A stretch of DNA of 64,000 nucleotides, taken from Pectinatus sp. GTDB taxonomy: Bacteria; Bacillota; Negativicutes; Selenomonadales; Selenomonadaceae. This document shows positions 36,281 through 43,409 of this stretch, in pieces. Numbering within the stretch: position 1 is the stretch's first letter; every line of letters starts with the position of its first letter. A program made the position numbers and the translations under genes. The stretch is taken from assembly GCA_020025135.1 (NCBI GenBank), contig JAHHSQ010000001.1, forward strand, positions 1-64,000, written 5' to 3'. The notes beneath the pieces are model-generated. The model was not told where the DNA came from. It was given only the letters and a program-made list of their open reading frames with translations, and did no database searches.

Positions 36281-36415
36281 GTGAACTTAGAAAGTATTAT
36301 TTTAAAAAAGCTGAAATTTGGCAATGCAAAAGACAATATACCGGCTGCAATTATTTATATATCATGTGGTATTGATGAAAATTTAGCCATTCGTTTAAGT
36401 GAAGTTTTTAGGTGA
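36281..36415 (+). CDS. Possible small protein, 44 residues
   Basis: A GTG-initiated frame preceded by AAAGGA at about ten bases. It encodes a lysine- and isoleucine-rich peptide beginning MNLESIILKKLKFG (GTG start read as Met) and ending LAIRLSEVFR. I do not recognise a family. Length and a reasonable ribosome site are the only support, so it may be spurious. Confidence 0.3.
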   Translation: MNLESIILKKLKFGNAKDNIPAAIIYISCGIDENLAIRLSEVFR

Positions 36416-36421
36416 AATTTA

Positions 36422-36535
36422 ATGATAGTGTTTGGTGAGCGTGTTTTGTATAAAAGTGACAAATTATATTTACTATTCGGTTTTGTTGTGGTTAATGTAG
36501 TTTTCATCTATTTCGCCCATACTCACAAGCCATAA
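36422..36535 (+). CDS. Possible single-pass membrane peptide, 37 residues
   Basis: It begins six bases after the preceding small frame. The peptide has a charged start (MIVFGERVLYKSDK), one hydrophobic stretch (LYLLFGFVVVNVVFIYF) and a short tail AHTHKP, which looks like a small membrane protein. There is no strong ribosome site of its own, so it would depend on coupling to the frame before it. Evidence is weak. Confidence 0.3.
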   Translation: MIVFGERVLYKSDKLYLLFGFVVVNVVFIYFAHTHKP

Positions 36536-36790
36536 TAAATGGGTAATATTAATATATTTTTCAAGGATAACAAATTTCATTGTGGAAAGATGGTAAATCT
36601 GTAACCTGTATGAATAGGTTAAATTTATATCATTCCATGAAGATACAGAGGAAGATTGGTCAGAGTATCAAATGATTGTTATTATATGGTGCTTATAAAA
36701 TTAGAGATAAATTTATGACAAAAGTTTGGTAAATCTTAATTAAATTAGTTAGTAGGTTTTATAAAAATATATAGAGAAAGAGTGATAATT

Positions 36791-38299
36791 TTGGCATACT
36801 ATTACAAAGAAGCATCTCATACTTTTGGGGAATATTTGTTAGTTCCTGGCTATTCTTCTGACAAGTGCATTCCAGATAATGTAAGTTTAAAGACCCCGTT
36901 GGTTCGCTTTAAAAAAGGAGAAGAACCCGCTATTTCTTTAAATATACCGATGGTTTCTGCTATCATGCAGGCGGTTTCTAACGATACCATGGCTATTGCT
37001 TTAGCTAAAGAAGGCGGTTTATCTTTTATTTATGGCTCGCAAAGTATAGAAAAGCAGGCTGAAATGGTTGCCAAGGTTAAGAATTATAAATCCGGTTTCG
37101 TAAATAGTGATTCTAATATTAAACCGACTACTACTTTAGGGGAAATTTTGGAATTAAAAGAAGCTACCGGTCACTCCACCATGGCGGTAACAGAAGATGG
37201 TACTGATACTGGTAAATTACTCGGTATAGTTACTAGCCGTGATTATCGTATTACGAGAATGCCGATGTCCATGCAAGCCAAAGAGTTTATGACCCCATTT
37301 TCTAAATTAGTTTATGCAGATGCGGAAACAACAACGTTGTCTCAGGCTAATGACATTATTTGGGATAAAAAATTAAATATGTTGCCTTTGGTAGACCGCA
37401 ATCAGTGTTTGCGTTATATGGTTTTCCGCAAGGATTATACCGATAATAAGGAAAATAAGAATGAGTTGATTGATAGCAAGAAGCGCTATATGGTCGGTGC
37501 TGGTATTAATACACGTGACTATGCAGAACGTGTACCGGCATTAGTGGAGGCTGGCGCAGATGTTCTTTGCATTGACTCTTCTGAAGGTTTTACAGAATGG
37601 CAACGTATTACTTTAAATTACATTCATGAGCATTTTGGCGACCGCGTCAAAGTGGGCGCTGGAAATGTTGTCGATGCTGATGGTTTTAGATTCTTGGCAG
37701 AAGCGGGAGCAGATTTTGTCAAAGTTGGTATCGGTGGAGGTTCTATCTGTATAACCAGAGAAACGAAGGGTATTGGCCGTGGCCAAGCTACTTCTATTAT
37801 CGATGTTGCTAAGGCTCGTGATGAATACTATGAGGAAACTGGTATATATGTTCCGATTTGTTCAGATGGTGGTTTAGTACACGATTACCATATGACCTTG
37901 GCCTTGGCTATGGGAGCAGATTTTATGATGCTCGGCCGTTATTTCTCTCGTTTTGATGAAAGCCCAACAAACAAAGTTCGCATTAATGGCACTTATTACA
38001 AAGAATATTGGGGTGAAGGTTCCAATAGAGCACGTAATTGGCAACGTTATGATTTAGGTGGACAGAAAAATAAATTATCTTTTGAAGAAGGCGTTGATTC
38101 TTATGTTCCATATGCCGGCGCTTTAAAAGATAATGTTGATTTGTCCTTGAGTAAGATTCGCTCTACCATGTGCAATTGTGGTGCTTTAAATATTAAAGAA
38201 TTCCAAGAAAAAGCGAAATTAACATTGGTTTCAGCAACCAGCATTGTAGAAGGCGGTTCACACGACGTAATTTTGAAAGACGCTTTCTCACACGAATAA
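36791..38299 (+). CDS. guaB: IMP dehydrogenase
   Basis: A 502-residue enzyme that oxidises IMP to XMP, the committed step of GMP synthesis. The start is a TTG, giving MAYYYKEASHTFGEYLL, preceded by AAAGAGTG; a GTG three codons upstream overlaps that site. A pair of CBS domains (about 105-220) interrupts the barrel. The catalytic cysteine lies in the loop GIGGGSICITRE, followed by the flap with NRARNWQRYD. This is the long-flap subtype with MAYYY N terminus. It supplies the guanosine pool that group I introns use as cofactor, though that link is only conceptual. Confidence 0.95.
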   Translation: MAYYYKEASHTFGEYLLVPGYSSDKCIPDNVSLKTPLVRFKKGEEPAISLNIPMVSAIMQAVSNDTMAIALAKEGGLSFIYGSQSIEKQAEMVAKVKNYKSGFVNSDSNIKPTTTLGEILELKEATGHSTMAVTEDGTDTGKLLGIVTSRDYRITRMPMSMQAKEFMTPFSKLVYADAETTTLSQANDIIWDKKLNMLPLVDRNQCLRYMVFRKDYTDNKENKNELIDSKKRYMVGAGINTRDYAERVPALVEAGADVLCIDSSEGFTEWQRITLNYIHEHFGDRVKVGAGNVVDADGFRFLAEAGADFVKVGIGGGSICITRETKGIGRGQATSIIDVAKARDEYYEETGIYVPICSDGGLVHDYHMTLALAMGADFMMLGRYFSRFDESPTNKVRINGTYYKEYWGEGSNRARNWQRYDLGGQKNKLSFEEGVDSYVPYAGALKDNVDLSLSKIRSTMCNCGALNIKEFQEKAKLTLVSATSIVEGGSHDVILKDAFSHE

Positions 38300-38306
38300 T
38301 TTTTAG

Positions 38307-38345
38307 CAATCTACCCCGGCATCATGTGGGGTAGATTGTTCTTTT
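38307..38345 (+). terminator. guaB terminator
   Basis: CAATCTACCCC pairs perfectly with GGGGTAGATTG across a ten-base loop and is followed by TTCTTTT. Confidence 0.92.
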
Positions 38346-38358
38346 AAAGGAGAAAATC

Positions 38359-39045
38359 ATGAAGATAAAATTAATGAGGTATACAGCAGAGCCCGAGCGC
38401 GTGGTGGCTATGGCCGCTAGACTTTGTTATTCGCCTATAGGCGCTAGCGAATTAGAAGAGACCATGAGCGATAAGCAGGTACAAAATTTGGTGCGTAAAA
38501 TTGTTGAACTAGGTCATTGGTCTACACTAGAACATGTCACCTTTACTTTTGCTGCTGAAGGGATTTCGCGTGTTTTGACTCATCAATTAGTACGTCATCG
38601 CATCGCGTCATATTCGCAACAATCACAGCGTTATGTATCGGAACATGATTTTGAATACATTGTGCCTCCGACAATTGCTAGAAATGCACAGGCTAAGGAA
38701 AAATTTTTGGCTTTAATGGACAATGTGAGGGATACGTACAATGCTTTGACTGAAATGGGAATTCCCAAAGAAGATGCGCGTTATTCTCTGGCCAATGCTA
38801 CAGAAACTAAAATAGTCATGACGTTTAATGCTCGTTCTCTCTTGAATTTCTTTTCCTTACGGTGTTGTAATAGAGCCCAATGGGAAATCAGAATGATGGC
38901 CAATTTAATGCTGAAAGAAGTAAAGAAAGTAGCGCCGTTGTTGTTTAAAAATGCAGGGCCAGATTGCGTATCGAAGGGCATTTGCTCAGAGGGAAAAATG
39001 ACCTGTGGTGAATTTGAAAATATGATAAAATTGCGTGAGGAATAA
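38359..39045 (+). CDS. thyX: FAD-dependent thymidylate synthase ThyX
   Basis: ThyX makes dTMP from dUMP using flavin and methylenetetrahydrofolate. The diagnostic RHRxxSxxxxSQRY motif is present as RHRIASYSQQSQRY (about 80-93). The substrate-binding arginines lie in SLRCCNRAQWEIR. At 228 residues it is of usual size. AGGAGA precedes the ATG. rlmB begins two bases after its stop, so thyX-rlmB-yacP form one operon. Confidence 0.96.
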   Translation: MKIKLMRYTAEPERVVAMAARLCYSPIGASELEETMSDKQVQNLVRKIVELGHWSTLEHVTFTFAAEGISRVLTHQLVRHRIASYSQQSQRYVSEHDFEYIVPPTIARNAQAKEKFLALMDNVRDTYNALTEMGIPKEDARYSLANATETKIVMTFNARSLLNFFSLRCCNRAQWEIRMMANLMLKEVKKVAPLLFKNAGPDCVSKGICSEGKMTCGEFENMIKLREE

Positions 39046-39047
39046 AT

Positions 39048-39848
39048 ATGAAAAGTCACGGTAATAATAAAAAAAAGAGAATTCCTATTTCTAATGAACA
39101 GACAGATACTGCCGATATTTTAGTTGGTCGCAATGCTGTGCGTGAAGCATTGAAAGGACGGCGCGCTATCAACAAAATTTTGTTTGCTGATAATGCTCAT
39201 GGTGGTTCTCTGCATGAAATAGTTGAGTTGGCGAAAGAAAAAAAGGTTTTGACCAGTAGAGTTCCGCAAAAAAAGATAGAACAATTATGTGGTACGGCGA
39301 AACATCAGGGGATTATAGCTTATGTTGCACCAGTAGAATATGCGGATTTCGATGTTGTACTCGACAATTTGTTGGATAAAGAAGACCCTTTGCTTGTCAT
39401 TTTAGATGAATTAGAAGACCCCCATAACCTTGGCGCTATTATCCGTACAGTTGATGCCGTAGGAGCAGATGGTGTAATAATACCGAAGCATCGTAGTTGC
39501 CCACTCTCCTCTACCGTGGCCAAAACATCGGCCGGAGCAATTGAATATGTACCTGTTATGCGGGTAAATAATTTAGCTCGCGCCATGGAAGATTTGAAAA
39601 AGAGAGGCTTCTGGATTGCTGGAACAGATGCTGAAGCTAAACAATCTTATACGGAGGGGAATTTTTCTGGGCCTATGGCCATAGTTATTGGCAGTGAAGG
39701 GAAAGGAATTACTCGCTTGGTTAAAGAAAAATGTGATTACTTACTTAGCATTCCAATGCGGGGAAAGGTAAATTCGCTTAATGCGTCTAATGCGGCAGCG
39801 ATTTTGTTGTATGAGGTTTATCGGCAACGAAAAGCGATGAAAGGATAA
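39048..39848 (+). CDS. rlmB: 23S rRNA (guanosine-2'-O)-methyltransferase RlmB-type
   Basis: A 266-residue SPOUT methylase. An N-terminal L30e-like substrate domain is followed by the catalytic domain with DPHNLGAIIRTVDAVGADG, GSEGKGITR and IPMRGKVNSLNASNAAAI. It is the closest match in the window to RlmB, which methylates G2251 in the peptidyl transferase region. The neighbouring YacP-like gene starts two bases after it, a common Firmicute order (cysS-mrnC-thyX-rlmB-yacP). Confidence 0.92.
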   Translation: MKSHGNNKKKRIPISNEQTDTADILVGRNAVREALKGRRAINKILFADNAHGGSLHEIVELAKEKKVLTSRVPQKKIEQLCGTAKHQGIIAYVAPVEYADFDVVLDNLLDKEDPLLVILDELEDPHNLGAIIRTVDAVGADGVIIPKHRSCPLSSTVAKTSAGAIEYVPVMRVNNLARAMEDLKKRGFWIAGTDAEAKQSYTEGNFSGPMAIVIGSEGKGITRLVKEKCDYLLSIPMRGKVNSLNASNAAAILLYEVYRQRKAMKG

Positions 39849-39850
39849 CT

Positions 39851-40880
39851 ATGAGAAGCTTACCGCGTCCTCAATTATTAGTAGATGGATATAATGTTAT
39901 TAATTGTTGGCCGGGTCTTTTAGATAGAGATTTAGAATATTCCAGAGATAAACTCATTCACATCCTGCGGGAATATGGAGCATATGAAAATTATGATATT
40001 ACGATTGTTTTTGATTGAAATTATCGTATGAGAATATACATGCGGTAATAATTCCAGTCAGTATGTTTAGAGATAAGCATATAAAGATTGCTGATAAAGG
40101 CATCAACACTGTTTTAACTGCTGGAAACCCCTAAAGGTATTTGAACCACAACATAAACATGCAAAAAGGTTAAATGTGAAGGTGACGAAAGTAGAAAAAA
40201 TCAGATACATGGCATATGGTTAAATCCTAAGTGCTTGAAATGGGTAATCAGCAACTAAGCTCTGAATAGGAGAAAGCTCAACGACTATTCCTCTTGAGGG
40301 AAGTACCTGACAAGCGATAGGTTAGGGATATGGACAGGCCTGAACAGATTAGGTTGCAGGATAAGATATAGTCTGTGCTCAATGGAAACACTGAGATGTT
40401 CCAGAGGGAACTGCATGGGTATAGCGAGCTGATGTGAACAGAATTATCGTTGTACAGAGTAGAAATGGAAATATAAATATCTGATACGCACTCTGTTGGT
40501 TATTTTAACGAGAAATACAGGCTTTATACACGAAATCTTGTCGTAGTACGGAATATCATGATAAACATTTTGCGATAATTTATACCAAAGAAAAAGAAAC
40601 GGCAGACAGTTATATTGAACGTTTGGCATACTATTTTTCTCATGAAGGAAAAGAAGTTTTTGTCGTCACTTCGGACGGAGCAGAACAAAATACTATTTTG
40701 GGAGCTGGCGCTTATCGCATCACAGTGAGGGAATTACAAATGGCAGTAAAAAATGCCAAAAAAAAGATGCGCAAGCAATACATTCACAAGGTATCTGTTC
40801 CGAAGGGAAGAAATGAATTGGCGGATTATTTACAGGCTGATGTTTTGGAAAAATTGGAGGAGTTGCGTAAGAAAAAGTGA
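39851..40880 (+). CDS. YacP/Rae1-like NYN-domain ribonuclease, two exons split by a group I intron
   Basis: Exons 39851-40015 and 40521-40880 total 525 nt and encode 174 residues, the normal YacP length. Exon 1 carries the PIN-like start QLLVDGYNVINCWPGL with the first catalytic Asp, and ends in TIVFD. Exon 2 continues ALYTKSCRSTEYHDKHF, then YTKEKETADSYIERL and FVVTSDGAEQNTILG with further metal-binding acids. In Bacillus the homologue Rae1 (YacP) is a ribosome-associated endoribonuclease. The join, D-A, falls between codons and matches the family VFDA. Each exon alone lacks half the active site, so activity requires splicing. Confidence 0.92.
40016..40520 (+). ncRNA. Group I intron in the YacP-like gene (505 nt), retargeted guide
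   Basis: This copy sits at a different target: the exon ends TTTTGAT and the guide is GTCAGT (40057-40062), where the C pairs with the exon G. All other copies have T in the exon and A in the guide at that position. The intron starts with an in-frame TGA. R is GCTCAACGACTA (40276-40287) and S AAGATATAGTCTG (40363-40375). The P-Q helix is GTATTTGA with TCAGATAC. The end is at G40520 (ATACAG). An extra hairpin (ACAGAGT/ACTCTGT) lies between the conserved GTGAAC and the 3' splice site. It is the most diverged and longest member. Confidence 0.92.
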
Positions 40881-41071
40881 GTAGTAGATTTAACAAATCT
40901 CACTATTTATGATTTTTATGTGTAGTGAAATAAAATTACTCATGTTATTTCTAGTAGGAGTAGATATTAATCCAAAAATAAATTGGCGATGGGAACGGGA
41001 ATTATTTTCAAGTGTAAAAAAAGTTTTTTTAAAATGAAAAGATAGTTTTGAGAGAGCCTGAAAAACCTATA

Positions 41072-41100
41072 TTTACAATACATTTGACCTATGATATAAT
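41072..41100 (+). promoter_or_regulatory. Promoter of the rimP-nusA-infB operon
   Basis: TTTACA (41072-41077), a 17-base spacer and TATAAT (41095-41100) form a near-consensus sigma-A promoter. The 353-nt spacer before rimP (40881-41233) otherwise holds the leader hairpin listed next and an AT-rich stretch without genes. Confidence 0.8.
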
Positions 41101-41130
41101 GATAAAGTGTAAATATAGCGTTGATATATT

Positions 41131-41156
41131 AAAGAGTGGGTGCAAGCCCACTCTTT
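41131..41156 (+). promoter_or_regulatory. rimP-operon leader hairpin
   Basis: AAAGAGTGGG and CCCACTCTTT form a perfect 10-bp stem with the loop TGCAAG, about 25 nt after the predicted transcription start and 77 nt before rimP. Similar GTGGG/CCCAC hairpins precede rimP in many Firmicutes. With only AGTG after it, not a T run, it looks like a leader or attenuator structure and not a simple terminator. Confidence 0.7.
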
Positions 41157-41233
41157 AGTGTTATTAATAAAACTTTATTTGTTTGCATGATTGAGCAATA
41201 AATTTATTTAAAATATAAGTTTGAGGTGACAGA

Positions 41234-41680
41234 ATGGGTGGCAGAATAGAAACAGAGGTAGAGCGTATAGTGGAGGATTTACTTCAAGATACTCCATATG
41301 AACTCGTTGATGTAGAATATGTGCGAGAAAGAGATTGGTATTTACGCATCTTTGTCGATAAAGATGGTGGAATAGATTTAGATGATTGCCAAAAAATCAG
41401 CAAGCGCTTAGATGATATTTTGGAAGAAAAAAATCTATTTAGAGATGCCTATATATTGGAAGTGTCCTCGCCAGGTTTGGGTAGACAGTTGAAAAAAGAA
41501 AAAGATTTGCTGCGCGAACAGGGTAAAGCTGTGGATATAACCCTATACAAGAGCATATCAGGTAAAAAAGAGCTTACCGGCGTACTAACTGGTTTTTCCG
41601 CAGACACGATTATGTTGGATGGACAGATGGAGATACCTCGTTCACAAATAGCAAAAATATGTTTGCACATTGATTTTTGA
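41234..41680 (+). CDS. rimP: Ribosome maturation factor RimP
   Basis: A 148-residue RimP, needed for assembly of the 30S subunit. The conserved parts are YELVDVEYVRERDWYLRIF, GGIDLDDCQKISKRL and LEVSSPGLGRQLK. GAGGTGACAG precedes the ATG. It heads the run rimP, nusA, rnpM, ylxQ, infB, rbfA, all closely spaced on this strand. Confidence 0.95.
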   Translation: MGGRIETEVERIVEDLLQDTPYELVDVEYVRERDWYLRIFVDKDGGIDLDDCQKISKRLDDILEEKNLFRDAYILEVSSPGLGRQLKKEKDLLREQGKAVDITLYKSISGKKELTGVLTGFSADTIMLDGQMEIPRSQIAKICLHIDF

Positions 41681-41705
41681 TAGCAGGATGAAAGGAAGAA
41701 ATTAA

Positions 41706-42815
41706 TTGGCTACACAGAACAAAGAATTTTTAAATGCTTTTAAGGAAGTTGGCAAAGAAAAAGGCATTTCTCCAGAAATTCTCTTTGATGCAATAGAATC
41801 TGCTTTAATAGCTGCCTATAAAAAGAATTTTAATTCTCAAGCACAAAATGTACGTGTTTTTTTAGACCGCAATACAGGAGAATTTCATGTCTATGCCATT
41901 AAGAACGTGGTAGATGTTGTAGAAAATGACGTTTTAGAAGAAAGTCTACAAAATGCTCGTAAAATTAATCCGCATTGTGTGGTCGGAGATACCATTGAGG
42001 AAGAAATTACGCCAGCTTCTTTTGGCAGATTGGCTACTCAAACGGCAAAACAGGTAGTAGTGCAACGCATCAAAGAAGCAGAACGCAATATGGTCTATGA
42101 CGAGTATATAAATCGCGTCGGCGATATTCTGACTGGTATTGTACAGCGCGTTGAAAACAAAAACATCATCATTGATTTGGGAAAAACAGAGGCTATTTTA
42201 ACGCCAGCAGAACAGATTCCAACAGAAAAATACTTTGCTAATCAGCGCCTGAAGTTATACATAGTTGATGTCAAGAAAACATCTAAGGGACCGCAAATTA
42301 TCCTTTCTAGAACGCATCCAAACTTATTGAAACGTCTTTTTGAATTAGAAGTTTCTGAAATTAGCGAGGGTGTAGTCGAAATAAAATCTGTTGCTAGAGA
42401 ACCAGGCATGCGTTCTAAGATTGCCGTATATGCGACTGATAGCAATATCGACCCAGTTGGCTCTTGTGTAGGTCCTAAAGGCGTACGTGTTCAGACTATT
42501 GTCAATGAATTAAACGGCGAAAAAATAGACATAGTTAAATGGAATGCTGACCCGAAAGTATACATTGCTAATGCTCTTAGTCCAGCTCAGGTCACTTCAG
42601 TTGCTATTCAAGAGGACGAAAAAATGTCTCGTGTGGTAGTACCAGATTATCATCTTTCGTTGGCGATTGGTAAGGAAGGGCAAAATGCCCGTTTAGCTGC
42701 CAAATTGACTGGGTGGAAAATTGATATTAAGAGTGAAACACAGGCGGCAGAAACAGATGATAGCGATATGCAGTTTGTTAAGGTTACTGGAGAAGAAGCT
42801 TTTTCCATTGAATAG
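41706..42815 (+). CDS. nusA: Transcription termination/antitermination factor NusA
   Basis: A 369-residue NusA of the short Firmicute form: N-terminal RNA polymerase-binding domain, S1 domain (YINRVGDILTGIVQRVENK), then two KH domains with GSCVGPKGVRVQTIV and LAIGKEGQNARLAAKLTGW. It lacks the C-terminal acidic repeats of the E. coli protein. A TTG start follows AAAGGAAG. Confidence 0.95.
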   Translation: MATQNKEFLNAFKEVGKEKGISPEILFDAIESALIAAYKKNFNSQAQNVRVFLDRNTGEFHVYAIKNVVDVVENDVLEESLQNARKINPHCVVGDTIEEEITPASFGRLATQTAKQVVVQRIKEAERNMVYDEYINRVGDILTGIVQRVENKNIIIDLGKTEAILTPAEQIPTEKYFANQRLKLYIVDVKKTSKGPQIILSRTHPNLLKRLFELEVSEISEGVVEIKSVAREPGMRSKIAVYATDSNIDPVGSCVGPKGVRVQTIVNELNGEKIDIVKWNADPKVYIANALSPAQVTSVAIQEDEKMSRVVVPDYHLSLAIGKEGQNARLAAKLTGWKIDIKSETQAAETDDSDMQFVKVTGEEAFSIE

Positions 42816-42830
42816 AAAAGGTGTTATAAT

Positions 42831-43103
42831 ATGATAAAGAGAATGCCAGAGCGTATGTGCATTGGTTGTCAAGAGATGCACAGAAAGAAAGAACTCATTC
42901 GCATTGTGAAAAGTCCACAAGGAGAATTTTCGGTGGATACAGTTGGTAAAAAACCAGGTAGAGGGGCTTATCTTTGCAAAAAAAGAGATTGTTTAGAAAA
43001 AGCAATCAAAGAAAAAAAGCTAGAAAAAGCTTTTAAAATGAAAATAGATGAGGCCGTCTATACGGCATTGAAAAATGAGTTTGAACATGATGAAAATAAA
43101 TAA
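42831..43103 (+). CDS. rnpM: RnpM/YlxR RNase P modulator
   Basis: A 90-residue YlxR-family protein with the signature MCIGCQEMHRKKELIRIV and PGRGAYLCKKRDC. In Bacillus this protein binds the RNA of RNase P and damps its activity. Its place between nusA and infB is conserved. The following ylxQ gene overlaps its last codons. Confidence 0.92.
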   Translation: MIKRMPERMCIGCQEMHRKKELIRIVKSPQGEFSVDTVGKKPGRGAYLCKKRDCLEKAIKEKKLEKAFKMKIDEAVYTALKNEFEHDENK

Positions 43104-43389
43104 TATTTTAAGTATGGCGGCTAGAGCTGGCAAAGTCGTCTCAGGAGACTTTGCCTTGCGTAAGGCGATGGAAGCGAAAGAAGCAGTGCTTTTATTGATA
43201 GCGGCAGATGTAGCTGTCAATACAGCTAAAGATTATAAAATTTTAGCTGATAGGTATAAAATTCCTTATTTTGTTTTGAGCGATACTAAGGATGCGCTAG
43301 GACAATGTATAGGAAAGGGGGAGCGAGCAGCCGTCGCTGTGTGTGATAGCGGTTTTGCTGTCGCTATTGAGAAAAAAATGAAATTATAA
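43087..43389 (+). CDS. ylxQ: YlxQ, L7Ae-family RNA-binding protein
   Basis: A ~100-residue L7Ae/L30e-like protein (NNILSMAARAGKVVSGDFAL, then LLLIAADVAVNTAKDY) that in other members binds kink-turn RNA. The ATG at 43087, or 43090 directly after it, lies inside rnpM. Its partner genes rnpM and infB fit the usual order. Confidence 0.88.
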   Translation: MMKINNILSMAARAGKVVSGDFALRKAMEAKEAVLLLIAADVAVNTAKDYKILADRYKIPYFVLSDTKDALGQCIGKGERAAVAVCDSGFAVAIEKKMKL

Positions 43390-43409
43390 GATATAACGGG
43401 GGTGGATTG

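Larger units (their letters stand above)
36203..36790 (+). other. Long recX-guaB spacer
   Basis: A 588-nt AT-rich spacer. It holds two small plus-strand frames (separate entries at 36281 and 36422) and about 250 nt before guaB in which I see nothing identifiable. No riboswitch or tRNA pattern was recognised. Confidence 0.5.

Noticed and set aside
38359..39848. A ThyX/RlmB-linked defence or mobile island
   Set aside because: thyX-rlmB-yacP is a normal Firmicute gene order, with no integrase, tRNA or repeat edges.
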